Assembly: GCF_014646815.1 (NCBI RefSeq)
Contig: NZ_BMNZ01000004.1
Span: forward strand, 395,103 to 459,102
DNA: 64,000 nucleotides
Reading direction: 5' to 3'
From: Terrabacter tumescens
GTDB taxonomy: Bacteria; Actinomycetota; Actinomycetes; Actinomycetales; Dermatophilaceae
In this document: positions 46,787 through 56,700 of the stretch, in pieces
Layout of the letters: every line of letters starts with the position of its first letter
Numbering within the stretch: the stretch's first letter is position 1
Translations under genes and position numbers: made by a program
The notes under the pieces: model-generated
Database searches by the model: none
The model's input: only the letters and a program-made list of their open reading frames with translations
Told to the model about the DNA's origin: nothing

Positions 46787-47409
46787 GCGCCGACCGGCAG
46801 GACCCGACCGGCGACTCGACCACACCCCCGACGACGAACGCAGCGGAGAGCAGCGACATGAGCAGCAACGACGCCCCCGACACCCCCGACACCCCCGACA
46901 CCCCCGTGCCGGACCCGACGACAGAGTTCCGCGACCCGACCGCAGACCCCATGACGGACCCGCTGGCGGACCCGATGACGAACTCGATGACGAGCCCGGC
47001 GCCCGACCCCGCGGTGACGACGCAGATCCCGGCCGCGTCCACGCAGACGCTGCCGACGGCGACGCCCTTCCGGGTCGAGCCCGCGACCCCGGTGCCCGAC
47101 GACGCGGTCACCGAGGGGTCAGCGCTGCCGCACCTGCCACCGCCGACGACCCAGCCCGCCCAGCCCTACCCGGCGTACCAGGAGCCCGCGCCCCGCCCGG
47201 CCCTCGTCACGGTGCGCAAGGGGCCGCGCCCGGGCTCGATCATGCTCGGTCTGCTCTCGATGCTCGTGGCTGCCTACGTCCTCGTGGCCAACCTCACCGA
47301 CGCCGACCTCAGCTTCCGGCTGGTCGGACCCACGATGATCGGCGCCTTCGGCGGCATGCTGCTCCTCGTCGGGCTCGCTGGCGTCGTGGCCGGTCGGCTC
47401 CGCCGCTGA
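46783..47409 (+). CDS. Small membrane protein of the PspC module
   Basis: 208 aa, family not recognised. About 150 residues of acidic Pro/Thr/Asp-rich sequence, including PDTPDTPDTP, precede two membrane helices (SIMLGLLSMLVAAYVLVANL and MIGAFGGMLLLVGLAGVVAG) and a short basic tail. The ATG overlaps the PspC stop (ATGA), so it is translated with it and probably belongs to the same stress module. Confidence 0.75.
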   Translation: MSADRQDPTGDSTTPPTTNAAESSDMSSNDAPDTPDTPDTPVPDPTTEFRDPTADPMTDPLADPMTNSMTSPAPDPAVTTQIPAASTQTLPTATPFRVEPATPVPDDAVTEGSALPHLPPPTTQPAQPYPAYQEPAPRPALVTVRKGPRPGSIMLGLLSMLVAAYVLVANLTDADLSFRLVGPTMIGAFGGMLLLVGLAGVVAGRLRR

Positions 47410-47415
47410 CCCCGA

Positions 47416-47457
47416 CTTCGGAGGTCACGCTTCGGAGGTCACGCTTCGGAGGTCACG
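47416..47457 (+). repeat. 14-bp tandem repeat, three copies
   Basis: CTTCGGAGGTCACG is repeated exactly three times (47416, 47430, 47444), then decays. It lies 7 nt after the membrane-protein stop and ahead of the M13 promoter. Confidence 0.9.
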
Positions 47458-47493
47458 CTTCAGGTCACCGCGTCGGCGCCCGCGCTGCGTGGT

Positions 47494-47499
47494 TAGGCT
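47494..47499 (+). promoter_or_regulatory. -10 box (TAGGCT) for the M13 peptidase
   Basis: TAGGCT lies 50 nt upstream of the GTG at 47549, which has GGGGAGA as ribosome site. Confidence 0.45.
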
Positions 47500-47548
47500 C
47501 GGGAGCACGCTCGCCGGTCAGGTCCGGCACTCGCAGTGGGGAGAGAAC

Positions 47549-49513
47549 GTGCTCAGAAAGTCCGGCATCAGCCTCGAGGCCCTCGACCGGGCGACCCGGC
47601 CCCAGGACAACCTCTTCAGGTTCGTCAACGGGACGTGGCTCGACACGACGGAGATCCCGGGCGACCGCGCCCGCTTCGGCACCTTCGACATCCTCCGCGA
47701 GGAGTCGACGGCGCGGGTCCGCGACCTCATCGAGGAGGCGGCGCAGGCCGAGGAGGGCGCACCGGGCACGCCGAAGCGACAGGTCGGCGACCTCTACGCG
47801 AGCTTCACCGACACCGACCGCATCGAAGAGCTGGGGCTGGCGCCGCTGCAGCCCGTGCTGTCGCAGGTGGCCGCCGTCGACAGCGTCGAGTCGCTCGGCG
47901 AGGCCCTCGGGCGCCTGGCCCGCGACGGCGTCGCCGGCGTCCTGCAGCACTTCGTATCGCCCGACGAGCGCTCGCCGGAGGACTACGTCGTCTACCTCGA
48001 GCAGGGCGGGCTCGGTCTGCCCGACGAGTCCTACTACCGCGAGGAGAAGTACGCCGACATCCGGACGGCCTACGTCGCCCATGTCGAGCGCCTCCTCGGG
48101 CTCGCCGGCATCCCGGACGCCGGCGCCAAGGCGACGAGCATCATGGCGCTGGAGACGCTGCTCGCCGCGTCGCACTGGGACACCGTCAGCAACCGCGACG
48201 CCATCAAGACCTACAACGCCCACACGCTCGACGAGGCCAAGACTCTGGTGCCCCAGTTCCCTTGGGACGCCTGGCTGTCCGGTCTCGAGGCCCCCGCTGG
48301 CGCCTTCGACAAGGTGGTCATCCGGCAGCCGAGCTTCGCCACCGGTCTCGGTGCGGCTCTCGAGACCGTCGACATCGCGGACTGGCGCTCGTGGCTGACG
48401 TGGCACGTCCTGTCGGAGTTCGCCTCCGTGCTGCCGCAGTCGTTCGTCGACGAGGACTTCGACTTCTACGGCCGCACGCTCTCGGGCCAGCCGGAGAACA
48501 AGGAGCGTTGGAAGCGGGGCGTGGCCGTCGTCGAGGGGTGCGTCGGCGAGGCCGTCGGACAGCTCTACGCCGAGCGGTGGTTCCCGCCGGCGGCCAAGGC
48601 GCGCATGCAGGAGCTCGTGGCCAACCTCGTCGAGGCCTTCCGCCGGTCGTTCTCCTCGCTCGAGTGGATGGGGCCCGACACCCGCGCGCAGGCGCTCGAC
48701 AAGCTCGACGCGTTCACGCCGAAGATCGGCTACCCGGACGTGTGGCGCGACTACTCCACGATCGTGATCCACCCTGACGACCTCGTCGGGAACGTCCGGC
48801 GCAGCACCGCCTTCGAGGTCGACCGCAACCTCGCGAAGCTGGGCCGCCCGATCGACCGCACCGAGTGGTTCATGCTGCCCCAGACGGTCAACGCCTACTA
48901 CATGCCGTCGATGAACGAGATCGTCTTCCCGGCCGCGATCCTGCAGCCGCCGTTCTTCGACCTCGAGGCCGACGATGCCGTCAACTACGGCGGCATCGGC
49001 GCGGTGATCGGTCACGAGCTGGGCCACGGCTTCGACGACCAGGGCTCGCGTTACGACGGCACGGGCGCCCTGCGCGACTGGTGGACCGAGGCAGACCGCG
49101 AGCGGTTCGACGCCCTCGCGCAGCGGCTCATCGAGCAGTTCAACGCCTTCACCCCGGCAGGGCTGTCGGAGGACCACAAGGTCAACGGCGGCCTCACCGT
49201 CGGCGAGAACATCGGCGACCTCGGGGGCCTGCAGATCGGCTACTCCGCGTACCGCATCGCCACCGAGGAGGGCGGCATGCCCGAGCTCGACGGCTTCACG
49301 GGCCCGCAGCGCTTCTTCATCGGCTGGGCACAGGTGTGGCGCGGCAAGGCGCGCGAGGCCGAGGCGATCCGCCTGCTCGCCATCGACCCCCACTCCCCGC
49401 AGGACGTGCGCGGCAACGCCGTGCGCAACCTCTCCGAGTTCCACGAGGCGTTCGGCGTCAAGCCCGACGACGCCATGTGGCTCGCCGAGGACGAGCGGGT
49501 CCGCATCTTCTGA
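47549..49513 (+). CDS. M13-family metallopeptidase (neprilysin/PepO-like)
   Basis: 654 aa zinc endopeptidase. The zinc motif HELGH is at about residues 489-493 (GAVIGHELGHGFDDQGSRYD), with the second glutamate in GENIGDLGG near residue 552 and NAYYMPSMNEIVFPAAILQPPFF upstream. No signal peptide is seen, so it is probably cytoplasmic and digests small peptides, as PepO does. The GTG at 47549 has a ribosome site; an upstream GTG at 47489 is less likely. Confidence 0.93.
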   Translation: MLRKSGISLEALDRATRPQDNLFRFVNGTWLDTTEIPGDRARFGTFDILREESTARVRDLIEEAAQAEEGAPGTPKRQVGDLYASFTDTDRIEELGLAPLQPVLSQVAAVDSVESLGEALGRLARDGVAGVLQHFVSPDERSPEDYVVYLEQGGLGLPDESYYREEKYADIRTAYVAHVERLLGLAGIPDAGAKATSIMALETLLAASHWDTVSNRDAIKTYNAHTLDEAKTLVPQFPWDAWLSGLEAPAGAFDKVVIRQPSFATGLGAALETVDIADWRSWLTWHVLSEFASVLPQSFVDEDFDFYGRTLSGQPENKERWKRGVAVVEGCVGEAVGQLYAERWFPPAAKARMQELVANLVEAFRRSFSSLEWMGPDTRAQALDKLDAFTPKIGYPDVWRDYSTIVIHPDDLVGNVRRSTAFEVDRNLAKLGRPIDRTEWFMLPQTVNAYYMPSMNEIVFPAAILQPPFFDLEADDAVNYGGIGAVIGHELGHGFDDQGSRYDGTGALRDWWTEADRERFDALAQRLIEQFNAFTPAGLSEDHKVNGGLTVGENIGDLGGLQIGYSAYRIATEEGGMPELDGFTGPQRFFIGWAQVWRGKAREAEAIRLLAIDPHSPQDVRGNAVRNLSEFHEAFGVKPDDAMWLAEDERVRIF

Positions 49514-49528
49514 CGACCGTCGACGTAC

Positions 49529-49564
49529 GACTGGCCCCGTGGACACGCGTCCGCGGGGTCAGTC
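49529..49564. terminator. Bidirectional hairpin between M13 and GNAT genes
   Basis: A 16-bp stem with two G-T pairs (GACTGGCCCCGTGGAC arm at 49529) and a 4-nt loop, between convergent genes; the right arm enters the last codons of the GNAT gene. Confidence 0.65.
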
Positions 49565-50017
49565 GTCCAGCGGCAGCTTGAAACCCACGTGCGACGCGAC
49601 GAACCCCAGCCGCTCGTAGAAGCGACGGGCATCGGTGCGGCTCGCGTCGCTCGTCAGCTGCACGAGGGTGGCCCCGAGTCGGCGCGACTCCTCGACGGCC
49701 CACGTGACGAGCTCGGTCCCGAGGCCCGAGCCGCGCTCGTCCCGGGCCACGCGGACGCCCTCGATGATCGTCCGGGTCGCGCCGCGTCGCGACAGTCCCG
49801 GGATGACACTGAGCTGGAGCGTCCCGACGACGGTCCCGTCGCGTTCGGCGACGACGAGGTGCTGGGCCGGGTCGGCGGCCACGCGGTCGTATGCCGCGTC
49901 GTACGTCGCCGTGTCAGCCGGGTCCTCGCGTGCCGCGCCGAGGGGGTCGTCGGCGAGCATCGCGACGACCGCTGGCACGTCCTCGCGGGTGGCGGGACGG
50001 ATCGTCCACTCGCTCAT
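49559..50017 (-). CDS. GNAT family N-acetyltransferase
   Basis: 152 aa single-domain GNAT acetyltransferase. The acetyl-CoA motif A is VRVARDERGSGLGTELVTWAVEESRRLGA, followed by LTSDASRTDARRFYERLGF. The substrate is not evident. It overlaps the SRPBCC gene upstream by 4 nt (ATGA), suggesting a two-gene operon. Confidence 0.9.
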   Translation of the reverse strand: MSEWTIRPATREDVPAVVAMLADDPLGAAREDPADTATYDAAYDRVAADPAQHLVVAERDGTVVGTLQLSVIPGLSRRGATRTIIEGVRVARDERGSGLGTELVTWAVEESRRLGATLVQLTSDASRTDARRFYERLGFVASHVGFKLPLDD

Positions 50018-50478
50018 GCGTGCTCGGCGGTGCGCTTGAGCTGTGCCAGGCCCTTCTCGAAGTCGGGGCCGACGAGCTTCTCCATCGACCAGACCTTGCT
50101 CATGAGGCGCATGACGACGTTCTGGGGGCCGGTCATGGCCCACTCGACGCGGGTGTCGTCGCCGACCGGCGTCAGGGTGAAGTCGACGCGGTTGTGGGCC
50201 TTCATCGGCGCGGCGAAGAGCAGGTCGACGGCCACGTGCAGCGGCTCCGACTCGAGGATCTCCATGCGGCCCTCGCCGGCCTTGCTGTTGCCGCGCCAGG
50301 CGTAGATGGCGCCGACCCCGGTGGCCGACCCGGTGTAGGTGCGCTCCATGGCGGGGTCGAGACCCTCCCACGGCGACCAGGCCTGCCACTCGTGGAAGTC
50401 GTCGAGCAGCGCGTGGATCCGCTCGGGGCGAGCGGAGATCGTCGTCTCACGGCTGATGTGGAAGCTCTTGTCGGCCAT
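50014..50478 (-). CDS. SRPBCC (START-like) domain protein
   Basis: 154 aa with the helix-grip fold of polyketide cyclase/START-like proteins. The pattern HISRETTISARPERIHALLDDFHEWQAWSPWEGLDPAMERTYTGSATGVGAIYAWRGN is typical, with the later WAMTGPQNVVMRLMSKVWSMEKLVGPDFEKGLAQLK. It binds a hydrophobic ligand of unknown identity. It is the first gene of the pair with GNAT. Confidence 0.88.
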   Translation of the reverse strand: MADKSFHISRETTISARPERIHALLDDFHEWQAWSPWEGLDPAMERTYTGSATGVGAIYAWRGNSKAGEGRMEILESEPLHVAVDLLFAAPMKAHNRVDFTLTPVGDDTRVEWAMTGPQNVVMRLMSKVWSMEKLVGPDFEKGLAQLKRTAEHA

Positions 50479-50628
50479 GGCGGCATCCTGCCATCGCCGG
50501 GTCCGCGCCGGAGCGTGACGCCACGGAACGGCTGCGACCCGAAGGTGTCCCACGAGTCCCACCCGTCCCGCTATCACCAGATCGTCCGGATTTCCCACGA
50601 TTCGCCTGACGTGTGACGTGGACCTCAC

Positions 50629-50634
50629 TACCTT
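50629..50634 (+). promoter_or_regulatory. Possible -10 box (TACCTT) of the giant RTX gene
   Basis: TACCTT with TGACGT 16 nt upstream (50607-50612), about 77 nt before the chosen ATG at 50711. Confidence 0.35.
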
Positions 50635-50710
50635 GAGCCGAAGGACGGGCGTGGCGGACACGGCTCGCGCAGGGACCGAGCACACGACGCGCCTCCGCAT
50701 GGGGAGAATC

Positions 50711-53700
50711 ATGGTGCGCAAGTCGATTCGTCGTGCCCTCGGAGCAGGACTCACCTCGCTCCTCGTCGTCGTGGGAGCACTCGCCGGCCAGTCGCCCGCG
50801 TTCGCCGCCGACCCCGATCCGGGGGTTGACCGTGTCGTCGCCCTGCTGGGTGGCAGTGGCGGCTCGACGAACCTCGCCACCTGGACGTCGGGCCTTGCCG
50901 GGGTCGGTGCACTCGGCGAGCCGATCCCCTTCGTGTCGGCGAGCCCCGGCGGGCTGGCCGGCGCCGACGACCTCGTCGAGAAGGGCGTGGCGACGGCCCT
51001 CGCGGGCACGACGACCTGGGCCGACCTCGCGACGTCGGGGGAGTCGGTCTCGCTGCCCGGTGGCCGCAACGGCACTCTCGACGTGTCGGTCGACGACCTC
51101 GGCGACGGCAAGCGTGTCCACGTCAACCTCGTGGTGACGCGCACGGCGGCCCAGCAGGCGCTCGTCGTCAGCTCCGCGAGCCCCAAGGTCGAGCTCAGCT
51201 CTCCCAAGGGCGTCACGGCCACGGTCGAGGCGACCCTCTCGCTGTGGGTCGTGTGGACGGGCCCGACGACCAACCGCGTCTACCTCGCGAGCGACGTCGC
51301 ACACGCGCCGCGTCTCGACGTCGACGTCACCGCACAGCTCTCCGCTGCGGCCAAGGCCGCGGTCGGCATCCTCGGTGTCACCCTGAGCAGCACCGACTTC
51401 ACCGTCCGCGCGCACGCCTACGCCCGCGTCGCCGACCCGAACAACGACGGCGTGCTCGCGTTCGACGCAGCCGGGGCGGGTGACGGCGAGCTCGCCGCCG
51501 ACGGCTCCCTCGCCGGACTCGTGTCGGCGAGCCTCGACCCGTCCGGCTCCCCCTCCGACCCCGGCACCCCGGGCTCCGTCAACGGGACCCTGTCGATCGC
51601 AGCGGACACGAGTGGCCTTGCGGGAGTGAGCTTCCCGACCAACGTCGCGGCGGACGTGTCCGTCGCGTGGGCGAACATCTCCACGGGCGCGCCGACCGTC
51701 ACGGCGCCCACGCTGGCCGGCCTCGTCGGCAAGTTCCAGAACATGAGCCTGCGCGACCTGGCCGACGGTCTCGCGCAGGTGGCGGTCGCCCTCACGGGGA
51801 TCCAGCAGGCCAAGTTCGACCCCGACGGCGCCGGCCCCCTCCCGACGACCGGCAATCTCGACCTGCCCTTCCTGCGCGGCACGGTCTCCGACGCGGTCAA
51901 GGCCAACCAGGTGCTCGTCGACTTCCTCAAGGCGAACGTCGTCCAGCAGCCCGACCCCGACCAGCCGGCACCGCCGGGCTTCGACGCGACGACCGTCGGC
52001 AACCCGACGTTCGACTCGCTCCAGGACCTCATCGCCAGGCTCAAGGCGGCGGGCATCGGCCTCGACGACCTCGCCTGGGACCCGACGACGAGCAAGCTCG
52101 CCTTCCGGATGAGGATGGTCAGGGCCGCCCCCGCGTCCGGTGTCGCCATGGACGCCGGCAGCGCGCGCACGTCGCGCCCCTCGGCGACGTATGCCGCGTC
52201 CGGCCTGACGCTCGACGACGGGTCCCAGCCGTGGCAGCTGAACCAATGGACCGGCATGCGCGTCATGGCCGGCACGTCCGCCGGGGAGATCGCGTCGAAC
52301 ACGAAGAACTCCCTCACCCTGTCCGGACCGTGGATCGGTGGGCAGCCTTCTGCCAGCACGCCGTTCGTCATCGTCGGACCTGAGGCGCAGCTCGGTGCCG
52401 TCACGTTCGGCGACCGGCTGACCGACCAGCCGGTCGCGGGCGGTCCTCGACGCGGCATCCTCCGGGCGAACTCCGCCCAGACCTTCGCCACCGTCAAGCC
52501 GTCGTTCGCAGCGGACCTGACGCTCGTGCTGGACCTGCAGGACGCGAGGACCGGTGACGCGTGCATCGGCTTCGAGGGCAACACCGAGGCGTGCCCGTTC
52601 GTCCAGAGCACCGGCGCGTTCAAGACGAACGTGACCTCGCTCCCGCTCGGCGCGGACCGCGTCCTCGTGCGCACGGGCAGCCCCCTGCTCACGGCCGACT
52701 TCCCGATCGACACCGCGGTGGACTTCACCGCGAACGCCGGCTTCTTCCAGGTCCGCCTCAAGGGCCACCTCGCCGTGTGCAACAGCGCCGCCCCCGCCGA
52801 CTGCTCGGCGCCCGGTGCGGGCCACATGCTGTCCATCGGTCTCAAGCAGGCCGGTGACGCGCAGCACGACATCCGGCTGCGACAGCTCTTCGCGCAGCTC
52901 GTGACGTCAAGCCCGACCGGGCCGAGCAAGGCCGGCGACCTGCTCGACGTCGACGTCAACGTGCGCGCGACCGCGGACCTCGAGGCGTCCATCCCGGACG
53001 CCGACGGCTTCCTGCCCGCCGGCACCGACGTCGGTGTGTCGGCGACGTGGAACGACCTCACCCAGCTCTCCGGGGCCGACGGGCCGCAGCTCGACCTCAG
53101 CGGGCTCACCCGGATCTTCGCGCTCGACATCAAGCCGGGCTCGCAGGCCGAGCTCTTCGCCATCGTCCTCAAGACCTTGCAGACCCTGGCAGCCCAGCTC
53201 GCCGAGGCCCAGCCCGGAGGCGCCACGGGCGTCTACAGCCGGGAGATCCCGGGCACCGGGACCTCGCTGCGCGACCTCATGCAGCGGGACTCCTCGGGCG
53301 TCGGGAGCGACGTCAACTACGGCTCGAACACCCTGCAGCACGTGGGCCGCACGTTCGACAGCTCGTTCGTCGGGCGCACGGTCGTCGTCGGCACCCAGGT
53401 GGCCGTCGTCGCATCGGTCTCCGGCGACACCGTCACCCTGACCGACACGTGGGCGAGCCCGCCTGCGGACGACACGGCATACACCTTCCGGTCGCCGCTC
53501 GACGACGCCATCGACATCATGTCGGTGCACCCGCCGCAGAACATGCAGGACCTCGTCGCCTTCCTCGACCAGCGCCTCGGCACGGGGGCACTGCACTTCC
53601 GCTACCTCGACGATGCGGGAACGCCCAGCGTCGTGCTCGACCTCGACTGGAAGCGCGACTACCGGACCAACGCGCCGCTGCGCCTCGACCTCGGTGGCAG

Positions 53701-56700
53701 CCAGTCGCTCGTCTCGGCCGCGGCGACCGGGCAGGGCTCGGTGCACGTCAAGGGGAGTGTCGACGTCGGCCTCGTCGTGCCGCTCGCGCCGGGCACCGGC
53801 CCCGGCGACGCAGCGACCCTCAAGGTCCTCGCCGACTCCAAGGTCAGCGTGGCTGCCGCAGCCGAGTTCAACGGGCGCGTGGCCGGCACCATCGGCCCGC
53901 TCACCGTGTCGGCGGGTGACCCCGGCGGCGACGCCGCCAAGCAGGTGTCGCTCAAGGCCGACCTCAGCCTCGACCTCGCGGACACGAGTGCCACGCCGAA
54001 CACCCCGGTCAGCTTCTCGACGTTCCTCTCGGGCCTCGACGTCAGCCTCAACGCGTCCAACACTCCCGTCGACTGCGGTGAGGGGCTCACGACCAAGCTC
54101 ATGGTCTGCGGCACCGTCCCGCTCTACGCCATGGTCCCGGGCAGCGCGCCGGCCTCCCTCGGCTCGATCGCACTGCGGCTGCCGGACTCCACGGACCCGG
54201 CCGACCTCGCCACCCTCTCGGGCAACCTCCCGGCCCCCGACGCGGCCAAGGCCCGGTTCGAGGTGCCCGACCTGTCCGCGGCCTTTGCCAGCGCGTTCGC
54301 CGACTTCACGCAGATCGGCCCCGGCCTCGACGGCTACCTGGAGAAGATCGAGCAGGCGATGCGCCTGGCCACCTTCGACGGCAAGCTGCCCTTCGTCGGC
54401 AAGGACCTCCAGCAGGGCGCCGACTCCATCGGCTCGCTCCGGTCGCAGATCAAGAGCAGGCTCGGCAACATCCCGGCCAGCCCGGCGGAGGCGCGCACCT
54501 ACGTCAACGACAAGCTCGCCGAGGCGATCACCGCTGCCGGGCTGCAGCAGACGACGCTCAAGGTCGACTTCGAGTGCAAGCTCGATCTCGAGCCGACCGG
54601 CCCCCCGACCCTCCTCGCGACACCGGCGACGGCGGGCGCGACGAAGTGGCGCTACGAGATCGTCGCGACCCAGGGCGACGGCTCCGGCACGGACGGTGAC
54701 ACCCTCCCGTCGGCACCGAGCCTCGAGACCTCCACCTCGTGGAGCACCCTCGGCAGCGGCAACTCCATCAAGGTCTCGTGGTCCAAGAGCGACGGCGCCG
54801 AGAAGTACAAGGTGCTGCGCAGCAAGGACGGCGCGCCCTTCGAGCTCGTCAAGGTCGTTGACAAGACCGCCGACAGCACGCAGACCTGGACCGACGACGG
54901 CAGCTCCGCGGCCACGGCCTACACTCCCGTGACCGCCAAGCCCCAGCGGTCGGACTGCCCGACGGCGAGCACCAAGGGGATCAACCTGGCCTTCACCGTC
55001 AAGGCCGGCACGGTCACCCCCGAGGACGGCTGCGTCGCCGGATCGGGATGCCTCGGCGACAACAAGAAGCTGCCGCTCGACATCGGCATCCCGGGCCTGG
55101 CCCTCAAGGCCGGTGGGGACGACGCCATCACCTACGGCCTCGGCCTCCAGCTGCACCTCAAGGCCGGCGTCAGCTCCGACAAGGGCTTCGTCATCTACAC
55201 CCACGACGCCTGGCAGGACGGCGCCGCCGCACCGGAGTTCGGTCTCGGCGCCCGCTTCGACATGCCGACCTCGATGAAGGCCCAGCTCGCCTTCCTCGAC
55301 ATCGACGTGCAGAAGAAGAACAGCGCGCCGCTCTTCGCCGGGGCTTTCCTCGTCGACCTCACGTCGAGGGACGCGTCGGAGTCGAGCACCTCCGTGCTGA
55401 CCGTCGCCGACATCGGCGACGGTGACGCCTCCGAGCTCTTCGGCATCTCCCTGACCGCCAAGATCAAGGCGGACTGGATCGTCAAGGCGTCTGCCGACTC
55501 GGTCCTGCCGGGCGTGCAGGCGAACTTCGTCCTCGGGTGGGAGTTCACCAACAAGGACCTCGAGCACCTCGGCGCTCCCACCATCGAGTTCAAGGACGTC
55601 GCCATCGATGCCGGCGGCTTCCTGTCGAACCTGCTCGGCCCGGTGCTCAAGAAGGTCAAGTCCGTGACGGGACCGCTCCAGCCGGTGCTCGACACGCTCT
55701 ACGCGCCGATCCCCGTCCTGTCCGACCTCAGCCGGATGGCCGGCGGGGGCGACGTGAGCCTGATGACGCTCGCCAAGACGTTCAACACGGTGGCCGGCGG
55801 GCCGAAGCTCGACTTCGTCGACAAGATCGCGGCGCTCACGACCCTGATCAACAACCTCCCCGACTGTGGGGGCGGCGGACCGTCGTGCCTCATCCCGATC
55901 GGCAGCTTCACCGTGAGCGGGGCGAAGGCGCTCGACACGGACGTCTCGCCCACGAGCAGCCTCGAGCCGGGCACGGGCGGCTCGCTCATCGACACGGCCG
56001 CCCCGGCCAGCGAGAGCGCCGTCAAGAACGCGCTCAACGCCAAGGGTGGCAAGGGCAAGGTCTTCGGCTCCGCCGGTGACGAGGGCTCGGCCAACAAGTC
56101 CGGCTTCACGTTCCCCATCCTCGACAACCCGTCGTCGGTCTTCAGCCTGCTCATGGGCAGCGACGTCTCGCTCGTCGAGTTCGACAGTGGCCCGCTGACG
56201 CTCGGCTTCACGTGGCGTCAGTCCTTCGGGCCGGTGTACGCGCCGCCGCCCGTCATGGTGACCCTGTCCGGCTCCGCGTCGGTGACCCTGCGCTTCATGG
56301 CGGGTCTCGACACCGCCGGCATCAGGTATGCCGTGGAGGCAGCCCAGAAGGGCACGTCCGTCGACGCCGTGAAGCTCCTCGACGGCCTGTACTTCAAGAC
56401 GACGGACTCCGCGGGGCGTCCCGTGCCGGTCGTGCAGCTCGACGGCGAGATCGCCGCAGGGGCAGCCGTCACCGCCGTCATCATCACGGTCGGCATCGAG
56501 GGTGGTCTGCACCTGACGATCGGGTTCCACTGGAACGACCCGAACAACGACGGGAAGTTCCGCGTCAGCGAGTTCCTCCAGACCGCGGTCAACAACCCGT
56601 TGTGCCTCTTCACGACGACCGGACGGCTCAGCCTCTTCCTGCGCCTCTACGTCACCCTCGGCTTCTCGCCGTTCAGCGTGTCCTTCTCGATCAACCTCGC

